From positions 124,001-188,000 of the forward strand of contig JASANH010000449.1 of NCBI GenBank assembly GCA_030248295.1: a stretch of DNA of 64,000 bases. Reading direction: 5' to 3'. Position numbers and translations under genes: made by a program. Source of the stretch: Mesodorylaimus sp. YZB2_4 (taxonomy: Eukaryota; Nematoda; Enoplea; Dorylaimida; Dorylaimidae). The notes under the pieces are model-generated. The model did not search any database and was not told the DNA's origin. It worked only from the letters and a program-made list of their open reading frames with translations. Positions within the stretch are counted from its first letter, which is position 1; each line of letters opens with the position of its first letter. Shown here piece after piece: positions 23,476 to 34,000 of this stretch.

Positions 23476-24804
23476 AGCGATCAACCACTGCTCGATACGA
23501 GGCGCGCGGCGAGAGGGAAAATATTGTGATCGAATACAGTAGAAAATGTTACTGGTGCTAGGGGAGAGCGGTGTGGGTGATGTTTATTGAACAGGCATAC
23601 CAGATCTTCAGGTGTGATTGCAGTGTCATTTCTATTGAAAGATATATGTAGGGTTTGTATCGGTATCTATCCATAAAGGGTGCAGTTCGTTCCGATTTCT
23701 CCGAGATATTGCTAGAATAATCTCGCCAACACGGTGTCCGCTCAATATATTCTGGACTAAACTTCCTGGACAGAACATGCTGGACAAAGCATTCCTGGAT
23801 TAAACACCCTGGACAAAATATCCTGGAGGAAACATCGTGGACAAAATATCCTGAACAAAATATCCTTTACAAAACCAAATATGCTGAGTTATTTCATAGG
23901 GAGCATTGCATACTGAGGAAAAAATTTTGTCAATAACGATTGACAAAATTTGTCTGCCCCTCACGCTGGGTGCGCACTTACAGGGGTGGGTTCGACTCCC
24001 GCCTCGGTAAAAAATGATTGTCAATTATGTGTTGCTTAGCCCTCGAGTGCGCCTTATGGTGCTTGGCTATGGATAAAGTATGACATGACATGACATGACA
24101 TGATTGAGCAAAATGTACTGCACAATTAAAATTTGCTAAACAATTAGGTGGTTTGCCAGGTGCGCAGTGTTGACTCTTAGGTCGGTTCCCAGTCGTTAGC
24201 ATCATCGAAGGCAATCAATAATGTTGGATTCAGTCTGGTCATCCTGGGGCCTTCAAGAAGACAAGATATAATTCGTTATCTGCGCGGATTGGCCCGCAAT
24301 CACCATTCGGATTCATTGACATGTTTCATATTTCGCACTCTACATGTTATTGTTCAGTATATTTTATTGTCCAGATATTTTGCTCAGTTTGTATTGGCCA
24401 TTCTTTGCTCACTCAGTATGAACTGCTTCGTGTGAAATGACTCACAATAAATCATTGTCAGCATATTTTGAATCAGTTATTTTGAGGTCAGGATATTCTG
24501 CACACCAGGATGTTTTGTTCGGTATTTTATGTCCGTACCCCCCCCCCCCCCCCCCCCCAAGGCTACGATCCAGTCATTGATTCCAACGAAATAAAAGAGA
24601 AAATCGATACAGTACCTCCTCATTAATCTCAATATTCCTGATGCTCGCCTGGTCTATCATGCCAGAAGCGCTTCTGCCAACAGAGATGAGCAAATCCGAT
24701 AAGATTAACAAATCTGATATGTATATCGATTGGGTGCACACCAAACGGGGTTTTAAAAACAGCCTCTTGTCGGGTATAAAAATGCAAATATGGGGCTGGC
24801 GCAG
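23476..24804. other. Intergenic region with short tandem imperfect repeats
   Basis: From about 23.74 to 24.54 kb the bases repeat variants of TGGACAAA(A/C)TATCCTG in loose series (ending in ATATTTTGCTCAGT-like forms). This suggests a decayed minisatellite. It is interrupted by a SINE-like segment at 23.98-24.10 kb and followed by a C21 tract at 24,538-24,558. No coding exon is supported. Confidence 0.5.
23975..24103 (+). mobile_element. SINE-like element with (ATGAC)n tail
   Basis: A B-box-like GGGTTCGACTCCC at about 23,987 is followed by about 80 bases and a tail of nearly five ATGAC units (24,080-24,103). The A box is not seen, so it is probably 5' truncated. The bases before the tail resemble the 3' end of the LINE at 58.66-60.62 kb, both running GAGTGC, a GGT-GCTT-like block, an AAAG/AAAT run and then ATGAC repeats. 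That suggests the SINE uses that LINE's machinery. Confidence 0.55.
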
Positions 24805-25278
24805 CCATATTTCTCTTTGCGGCCTTACTTATTTGTGTGGTACGGTTTCTGTTTCTCTATCGCCACTGGAACGAGCTGGTGCGTCCAACAGGCTCATATA
24901 AAAAATTCATTAGCGAGGTACTGTGCAAGAAATTACGGAAAGGTTCTTGCGGTAAGGGTATTTCTAACATCAGTGAAGAAATAACCTGGGACATCTTGCT
25001 GGTAACAGAAAAAAACTAAAACACTCTCATGTCCTCTTCATTTAGTTTTTGTCTTATCGAATTCTACCTTCTCGTCAACCGAGACATTCCTGAGTTTTCG
25101 CCAGATGGCGTCAGACGAGTGCACATTCAGAGTTCCAATCCGTCGCAGATGGCAACCTGCTTGTGTCATAAAGCAAATTACCGCCAGCAGAATTCGGGCG
25201 CAATCACTCAAATTTAGCTGTGTCAGCCGTTTGAGTGTCTCCAACCATAACGGACACGTGTCGTCAAGTGCCTACTAA
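24805..25278 (+). CDS. Two probable 3' exons of a single-pass membrane protein
   Basis: Exon 24805-24951 (acceptor GCGCAG, donor GTAAGG) joins in phase 1 to 25046-25278 (acceptor TTTAG), with stop TAA at 25276-25278. The first exon encodes a hydrophobic stretch of about 20 residues (isoleucine, leucine and valine rich) followed by a basic juxtamembrane region. The second is Ser/Arg-rich and would be the tail. No family is recognised. A TATAAAA string 30 bases upstream of the first exon raises the alternative that transcription starts here, but no in-frame Met is near, so upstream exons are more likely. The open run of 77 codons in the second exon is the main support. Confidence 0.35.
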
Positions 25279-25736
25279 TAGAAACAAACTATTCGCAGCA
25301 AGATCATCTTCAACATGTTTATGTGTGCGCCTCGGCAGCCCCGCCAGAAAACTGGTTTCTCCATGCAAACAGACATTTGGACCACCCTATTTGGCTCATC
25401 ATCAGTACATGGGAAGCGATGTCATCAGTGATTGATGCTGGTCTACAAGAGGCATTAGTGAAATGCTCAATAGCAGAACACGATAACAGACAATAAATAG
25501 AACGAAAGTAGTAATACTGGCAGAGACCCCGTCATAGTTTACTAGCGGATCGTCACGCCTCGGTGAGCCGCCATGAACTGAAGATGGATTACACAATAGA
25601 TCTTATCAAGCCCCACTCGTACGTCAATACATGTCCATTTATAGGCAAGGGATTAGTCGGGCCTGACAGTACAGTGACGAAAGTGCAAGAGGCTTCGGTT
25701 CAGTCAGACAGTGAAGAGAAAACTGTGCTTTGGCGA

Positions 25737-26642
25737 ATGGATATGACTGGAATTGTAATATTCGCCCTTGTGGGCATTGGCATCGCGTCTCCAGTGGCGG
25801 AAAAGAGCGGACAAGAGAACGTGCAAGGAACGTGTCAAGGCACATGCTTGGATATCAAACAGAAACCTTCCTGCGATGGTTATATTCATCTGGGAAAATG
25901 TCTCAACGGCCTTGGATGCTGTTTGGCAGGCGCTGGTGCTGGTGAACACGTTACTGCAGGGTCTGGTGGAACACCTGGTCCCACCCATTCCCCGGCGCAA
26001 GCAACTCCTGCACCTGACGTGGCTACTCCAGCAGCAGTAATAAATCCCTATCAACAGACCGTGGGCACCCAACCACCACAAACACCACCGCCCACAGCTG
26101 CTCCACCTGCCGTACGCACTGCACCACCAGCGACTCCAGCACCTCCGACACCAACTCCACCAGCTCCTACGGAAAGCCCCCCGAACTCATCTGAGTCTGA
26201 AGAGACATCGGAAAGGCCAATGCCTCCCTATGCCCATTCGCCAGCCCCAGTTCCGCCATACGCGTCGAAAGGCCCTGCACCCGGCACCCCGGCACCACCG
26301 CCACCACCGCCACCACCGCCTCCACCCACTCCCGGCGCCCGTTTAGCGCCCCCTCTTACTCAAGCAGCTGCTAGCAAGGGCAATTGCCCCGGCACGTGCG
26401 TGGATATAAAACAAAAGCCAACTTGCTCCGGATATATTCATTATGGAAAATGTGAAGGTAGCTTGGGCTGCTGCATAGAGAGTGGCCCATCTGGTCCTGA
26501 CAAGAAAAGTGTAATAGATGCGGCCGATGCTCAGGGCACGTGCCAAGGAACATGTGTGGATATCAAGAAAAAGCCGACATGCTCGTCTTATATCTACTTG
26601 GGTCAATGCAAGTATGGCCTGGGTTGCTGTAAGGATAAGTAG
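25737..26642 (+). CDS. Secreted protein with three six-cysteine modules and a proline-rich linker
   Basis: A single exon of 301 residues. The start at 25737 is chosen because it opens a signal peptide (MDMTGIVIFALVGIGIASP). The longer open frame from 25563 would bury that peptide. Three copies of a module spaced C-x3-C-x8-C-x8-C-x5-C-C follow, near residues 33-62, 216-245 and 266-295. Each carries GTC(L/V)DIK, a Y-I-(H/Y) core and G(S/L)LGCC-like ends. Between modules 1 and 2 lies a linker of about 150 residues rich in Pro, Ala and Thr, including a ten-proline run. The spacing resembles the short CC-ending cysteine modules of invertebrate secreted hydrolases and defensin-like peptides, but I cannot assign it to a named family. 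Likely secreted or mucosal. The linker may be O-glycosylated. Confidence 0.72.
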   Translation: MDMTGIVIFALVGIGIASPVAEKSGQENVQGTCQGTCLDIKQKPSCDGYIHLGKCLNGLGCCLAGAGAGEHVTAGSGGTPGPTHSPAQATPAPDVATPAAVINPYQQTVGTQPPQTPPPTAAPPAVRTAPPATPAPPTPTPPAPTESPPNSSESEETSERPMPPYAHSPAPVPPYASKGPAPGTPAPPPPPPPPPPPTPGARLAPPLTQAAASKGNCPGTCVDIKQKPTCSGYIHYGKCEGSLGCCIESGPSGPDKKSVIDAADAQGTCQGTCVDIKKKPTCSSYIYLGQCKYGLGCCKDK

Positions 26643-28089
26643 AATCAGCGTCCAGAAGACATCAGTAAGGTATCTGATTGACATAGTGCGAGACAGCGAA
26701 TACCTAGAAGCAATTGCCAAAGTAAATGCGGCTTGTAGGAAGAAGAACTTTCAATATGATGCGCTTTTTGATGTACTTGCTTTGCTTTTCTATATGTTTC
26801 GATATTTGTAATACATGCAAAATATTTTCTAAAACAGTCAATGGTGGCAGCAAAAAAGAAAGCTTAAAGTGGAGAAAGGGCGCAAGCCGTTGTCGCGCGA
26901 GGACTGGTCATGTTTTCTCAAGCCTTCCCACGCAGAACTTTTTTACTTAGACTTGAAGCTATAGGTAAAGTCAAATATTTGAGGGGAGTTCAAGCAGAAG
27001 GTACACGTTAAAATTTGCCACTTTGGGTACTGACCTGCAGAAGCTCCACATGCTTTTACTAGAGCTGTAGCAGGTGGTGTACCCGTACTGACGAAATGCA
27101 CGTTCAAGGCTGACGTTGGAGGCAGCAGCGGGCAACGACTAACGTGCATGCTTCTGGGAGGGTTATTCTTTTTCAACGTACCTTATGTGTGTCTTAGCTC
27201 ACTGAAATGTACACCGGGATTCTGCTTGCTCAAGTAGGAACCAAAGCGTCCATGATCTACATGGTCACGAATGGTCTTCCAGGACCAGTGCCCGCCTCGA
27301 TCGATGGTTAACCTGCACCAGTGCGTTACATGCTTGGGTCGTGCAGTTAAAACTTCGTACGAGCAGAAGTCCATGTAGATAATCCCCAATCTTAACTACA
27401 GAGGGTGTATCATAAGAAAAAGTTTTATCTGAAACTGTTTTATCGAAAAAGTTTTATCTGCGGTTCATGTTACCAAAAGAACAGTTTTCTAATAATTTCC
27501 GTCGGTTTTTTCATCGAGCTAGAAATCTACGCGGATGAGCCGGGTGGTTCCAATAAGGAAACAGTTACAGGAATAAGAAAGACAATGCGAGAGCTGTCCC
27601 AAAGTTCCAAGCCCAACTCCACTTCGGAAGGTCCACAAAAATTCTGCCCCGATGTTTCCTCCACATTATGCCTTCCACCCTTCGAGCTGAACGATTCTAT
27701 TCAAGCTGCGACTTCTTCGGAGCTTTTTCTCTGCTCTTGGTGGATGCACATCGACTAGGTTTGTCGCGAAGCAACGAATGCGATCAATTACATTAAGCCA
27801 AGTCCCACGCATAGCAATAATTAAGGCGTGTCTCGGCGCTGACGACATGTGCCTACCTTATTTGCACCATAAAGTGCGTCAGAATCACGTATTCGCACTG
27901 GCAGCGGCAGAGATCCGAGCTGATTTAGAATAAAGACAATGGTGCATCCGATTAGCGAATCGAACCATATAAATTATTTAACATGCAGAGATGGGGCTAG
28001 TTAGAGAAATAGCACTAACCTAGTCCTTACAGTAGCGTCGAGTGCGTGAAGCACCCAAGGCTCGTTTTAGAGTCTTGGGTTTGTGTAAA
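26643..28089. other. Intergenic region upstream of the channel gene
   Basis: Open frames on the minus strand at 26,943-27,389 and 27,666-27,848 lack splice support and recognisable domains, and I do not call them. The DEG/ENaC promoter should lie in the last few hundred bases. I see no clear TATA box. Confidence 0.4.
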
Positions 28090-31000
28090 ATGGCGGGTAA
28101 AGACGCTGTAATTACGACTGTAACTCCACTAAACCTTGCGCTGACGGCAGCAAATATTAAAAGCCGAATTTTTTGGTTCGCTATTACTGCAGTGGCTACG
28201 GTGGCGTTGGTTGCCTCCGTCGCAATGCTTTCAATGAAACTGGTACAGAATGGCGTCAAAGTCAAAGCAAAAGTGAGTTCTTGTGACTTAATCTACAATA
28301 TAAAGTATTTATGTGGTACCTTGAATAAAATTTACTAAAGCTTTTTGTTCTTGAAGAAGAATTTTGTTTAAAACCTGTGTAAGTGGGACGGAAATTTATA
28401 AATAATAAAACGTCAAATTCGAGAGCCAAAATGCAGAAACCAGTGGGGCTTGTAGATACTGTATGTATTGAGTAACCAGCCTGTTTCAGATCCAGACAAA
28501 CCGACTGCCTTTCCCTGCCGTCACGTTTTGCAACCTCAATCCGTACAAGAAATCGATTCTGGCCACATTGCCCGCATATTCGAATGTGTTAGAGGAAGTG
28601 GCTATTGCATCGTCAACTAAAAATGAATCCAAACAAAATATGGAAACAATCAAAAGGAAAAAGCGTGGATGGATAAAACCGGCGGTGATGCCTGCAATAG
28701 TTGAGCCTGTACCAGCCCCGGCTACGACCTCAACATCGAAAAAAGTCGCAACAACTGCAACGACAACGTCTTCTACTCAAAACCCCAAGACGTCGTCTAT
28801 TCTGAGTCCGACCACGTCTTCAACTCCAAATCAGAAAACGTCTTCTACTCTGGATCCAAAAACATCGTCTCCCCTAAATCCGACCACATCTTCTATCCCA
28901 TCATCAACTGTAAGAAGAATCGATACATCTTCAACTACAAACGATGTGAAAACCCTTTCAATATTGGACAGTTTTTCATCACCAAAATCACTCACTTCTA
29001 CTTCCTCATCTGTATTTAGCCTGCTAGCAGTATCTAGCATTTCATCCTCAACAACGTCGCCATCAACAAAAGTATCTGTATCAGCGACGTCATCTCCCTT
29101 TAGTAATCCTCTCTTCAGTCCAATGGTTCAAACACCGACGCCGCCCCCACCGGCTTCACCGCCAACGCTACAGCCACCGTCACCACCACCATCATTATCT
29201 GAATTCTTCTACTGGATGGCCCCGCTGAAAGGGCCATCAACGTCCTCGAGTACAGTTTCGAGCACACAGATGACAACAAAGCCGCCTGCCTTTCCAAGTC
29301 AAGGGTTCCTGCTTGGTATCCAGCCTTCAGTATCGACTCCCAACCCATCGTCACTAGTGACCTCTACAAGCACAATATCAGCATCGACGTTTTCGTCCCC
29401 GCCTCCACTATTTCCACCACCTTTTGGATTCTTTTCTGGCAGCATTGTCTCCCCTCCAACTTCGATAAGCACTTTGGCCAGCCAAACGTCCTCATCGTCA
29501 CCAACTATTAGCACATCTGTTCGACAGTCTTCCACATCTTCAACAAAACCTACTAACTTATCTACCACGCTAGCCATAACTTCTACGAAGACCACTGGAA
29601 AGCCCTCTTTTTCGAGCACGTTTAGTACCTCTAGCGCGCCCCCTGATCCTTCTGGTTCGAGCATGACACCAACAATGACACCTACAGCCGTAAAAACATC
29701 TACAGCCCCTTCATCGTCGTCGTCAGCACCAAAAACCAGCTCGCTCATGTCAAGTCCAACGAGCTCTCCTGTTGCAACTTCTAAATCTTACAGTGTTACT
29801 ATTCCGTCAAACGCCAGTCCAATCCCTACAACTGCTTATATGACGAATCCACCAACCCCATCTATCACGGATAAGCAGTCGACCATTGACAGTGTCTTCA
29901 CCGCTCAAACGGAACTCCCACCTGTAACAATACCTACGCTGGCAGTGCAAAACGTTGTTTCAGCAACAGCGACTACCCTTGAAGCAGCCGCCCAGAATAC
30001 TGTCACCGCTGTCGTTAGCAATGCTGCTCCTATAGTTCAAGACGTGGTTTCAGCAATGACAGCTGTGGTCCAACCAGTAACCCTGAGCAATATGGTCCAT
30101 AGCATTGTGAGCAATGTTGCGCCACCCGTGCAAGAAGTGGTTTCAGCAGTTCCAGCAGCGGCAACCCTGAGCAGTGTTGCCCCCAACGTTGCGAGCAATG
30201 TTGCTCCAGCAGTGCAAGAAACGGTTTCAGTAGTTCCAGCCTTGCTTCAGCCAGTGACCCTAAGCAATATGGTCCCTAGCATTGTGAGCAATGTTGCGCC
30301 GATAGTGCAAGAAGTGGTTTCAGCAGTTCCAGCAGTAGCAACCCTGAGCGATGTGGTCCCCAACATTGTGAGCAATGTTGCCCTGGTAGTGCAAGAAATA
30401 GTTCCGTCAGTTCCAGCCTTGCTTCAGCCAGTAACACTGAACAATCTGGTTCCGACTATTGTTAACAATGTTGCCCTAGACCCAGTGACAGCAGCTTTAC
30501 CAATGCCGTGCATCCTGTCTCCAGTTACTAATCAACTTTACTCACCCTTATCTCTTTTCGGCTCTTTTGGTCTAGGATTATCTCTGACCCCACCACCGTG
30601 CACTCCTGTTACGCAGTTACCCGTAAGTCAGACAGATATGACAACCTCAAAAGGAATAAGTCCACCACTTGCCTTTACCAGACAAGTTCAAACCCTTCAA
30701 TCGGCTGTTGCTCTCGAAGAAACGCAGAGTAGCCCCAGGTATACTGTAGCCAGGAGTTCATCTCCATCGACTTTAAAAACGTCCACAAGAAACGTCCAAG
30801 CTACGCAGGCGTCTTCTTTTGGGATTCTCGTGACATCACCTTTGTCAACTTCATCTATGCGGGGGCATATTACTGAGACAATACCACCGTCAGCAAAGAG
30901 CACCAAGATTGACGATCGAAAAAGTACAATGGAACTAAGCAACCTCGAGACGACTAGCATAGGACCTGCTGACATGAGTTCCAAATCTGAAACAATGGCA

Positions 31001-34000
31001 GCAATGGATACGAAAGGTACCAGTACAAGAGGAATGTCCAGCTTAGCGGATCCAACTAGCACGAGGGCGGCGTTAGAACAAAGCACAACAAGGAGCATCT
31101 TCAAGATCATGACGACTTTGGATCGATTTAGAAGTACTGAAAAGATTTCTGGTCCAGCTAGTATTGATTTGGGCACAACTATAGGTCAAGCCACCTTAAT
31201 TCTTTCATCAACCCCATCTCCATATGATCAGCCCATCACGCCATCAGTTTCACCACTGGTTGATGTGAATCTGGTCGATGCTCCCGCACCAACAACCACA
31301 GAGGGCATAGAGCCTGTACATTTAACTACGAGGCTAGAACTAGTATCTAAAGAAGGAATTCCCGGCATGACGATATCATTGCCTGGCGTATCTGTGACTC
31401 AAATACGCACAACTCCGATAACAACCAAAACAAACACCCAAACTCTGAACTCGAAATCTGTGACTTTTAGTTCACATGCATCATCTATCCCATTTACAGA
31501 TAAGTCGACCATAAGAAAATCTCAGACATCGATGACTACCAATCTCCCATACCAACAAACCACAAGATCCAAATCGGTTCAGGATAACACCCCTGCAAGG
31601 CTTAGCACTGAACAATCGCATGATGTAGTTTCTCAATTAACGACTACCTCAGAGATTCACAAAATATCTAGTGCGCCAAGATTGATCGTGAGCTCCCCAA
31701 CGACCACAACGCGACCTAGTATGGCTGCTTCGTCCCCAACATCAACGAGCACAAAAATGGGATCAACGGGAGAGCCTAGTGCTGCGATAACAACGTTTGG
31801 TCACCGACGCACTGAAATGTCGACCACTACACGCCCAGAATTGCACTATAAGACGGCAGTAGATAACCAGTCGACATCAAAAACAGAATTTGCAACAACA
31901 ATTGCTGCAGGACATGCTGCAAGTGCAGCTCCTCAAAGTAGAGCCGAATCTGCTTCATTCAGGCCGAGATCACAAGTCGCGCATCCTATTACAGGTACTG
32001 TTAGCCCCACTGCATCCACCACACTGGTGATGAGTCAAACAACTACTCCAGGCGAGGAGTCCACTGTGGGAGCCGAACTGAATGCAATTGATACATCTAA
32101 ACGTCCATCGACTCAGGCAATAGAGACAACAAAAATCCTAGCAAGAGCCGTATTAACTGACGCGATAAGTGGTGTCGCTGATGGAAGTACGCCGCAGAGG
32201 ACAACATCAGACGCACAAATTTCGACAACGCGATCTGTCTACAAGACGACATCTACCACCAGAGGGTTTGTGGAAGCCCTAGCAATTAATACGACACGCA
32301 ATAAAACAACTATTGCGACAACAGTGGCTACAACAACCACAAATCAAAAATGGAGTTCCATAATGGAGCAAGACTCTGACGATGAGACGTCCACCACAAC
32401 AACAACTGCGGCAACAACAGTCCAGCAGGCAGTGTCGTCAGAACCCACGAGCAGACCCCCAACAAGTTCAGGCATTCAAAGCACGACAAAAAGCACTCAC
32501 ACAAGCCTAGGCTGGTCTAGCATAGAAGTTAAAGGTGCCGCTGCGAAAACTGCAATTACTTCCCTATCAACACTTGCAACGACAGCTTACAGTGCTGGCA
32601 GAGACAACAAAGTCGCTCAGACATTGGAAAAAACAACCAATTCAGATTCTGCCCAGATTTTGACTGTGGGTGTCATCGGTACCGCAGGCATGACGACTAT
32701 TGCCCCGATAAATGCAGAAAGTTCCGATGTGCTGCAGTCCATGGAACCCCTGGAAAGTTCGACAGTACATAGTTCCTCAACGATGCTATATTTATTGGAA
32801 AAAGGCTTGCATAGCACCGAGCTATCAATCGACCAGGAGCTCCAAGCTTCGACATCTAGGTTGCTCCAATCGACACCAAATGAGCGTGATAATCAGTTCA
32901 TACAAGAATCCGCAACCTCTTTCTCACCAGGAGCAACTGATATGCCTGAGCAAACTTTCAAGACACGAACGCTAGCGAAAGACGATACTTTGCCCATGCT
33001 GGAGAAATCCATCATCACGACAGGAATGACGGTACCAGCAGCCTCAGAAGAGCCTTTCCAGCAATCCACAATTGATTCTAGGACATCAGCTGCAAGTCCG
33101 TCGACCAGAAGCGTGAAACAGACATCCACGCCGGCCAGCACTGATTTGACGTCGCCAGCTGCTCCTACTCTGCAACTGAACATGGTTCCTCCTTTAATGA
33201 CTACAAGCAGTATTGCACAGCCCGCATCAAGTCAAAACCAACCCGAAGATGAAGCCACGGGGAATTTCCAATATACCGCATCCCGTCAACCGCCTCTAGA
33301 GTCCACAGATAGGGTCCTAACAGGGAGTACATCGACTTGGCAGCCGGAATCAGCTTCCCAGGTGGTCATGCTGATTAAATCGGACCCCCCTCTCATAGCC
33401 ACGCCCTTTGTTTCCAGCAGAGGTGTTGATGTAACATCGGAAATCGAACCAGGAATGTCCACTCTTTCTTCGCCGAATGCAAATGATGTTCGCATGACAA
33501 GTCCGGGATCTGAGCGCAAAGTAGTTACTAAAAATCCCGTCGATAAAATTTTCACAAATCAGGAAACCACAGCGCCCAGTCTGATAAATCCAGCTACTCT
33601 CGTCAGTCAAAACCAGTACCCAGTTTTACAGAATGCTGTGACTCAAAAAGTACCGACTTCCAGCGATGAGGAAAGAGCAAAAGTCCAACAAGCAACATCA
33701 TCAATTACTGCTGCTGAAGCCGCTTTAATAACTCAAAATTCAACTGTTGTCGCGCCTGGAAAAATCAAAGACTCGAAGTCCCCACCTTTATCATCCTTTT
33801 TAGAACTGTATAATGAGACTGATCCAGTCATGAGGCCACTTCCGCCAACGGCACGAGAATCAGTGAAAAATGGTTTGGCTGAGGTAAGAACTGCATCAAT
33901 TTATTGCGTTTAGCAAAGAAAGCAAAAATCAATCGCTAAAAACGCCAATTTTGTCTCGTAAAAGTTGCTCTTCGATCAAAAGGCCGGATTTCTGGTTTTG

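Noticed and set aside
24538..24558. CRISPR-like or bacterial sequence in the repeat-rich stretch 23.7-24.6 kb
   Set aside because: The TGGACAAAATATCCTG-like repeats are imperfect, unevenly spaced and lack unique spacers. The context is eukaryotic.
26943..27389. Two adjacent minus-strand frames of 77 and 68 codons
   Set aside because: No consistent splice link, signal peptide or known domain. The composition is compatible with chance.
28831..33610. Several antisense frames opposite the mucin-like exon
   Set aside because: They are shadows of Ser/Thr-rich codons on the other strand, without independent start or splice evidence.
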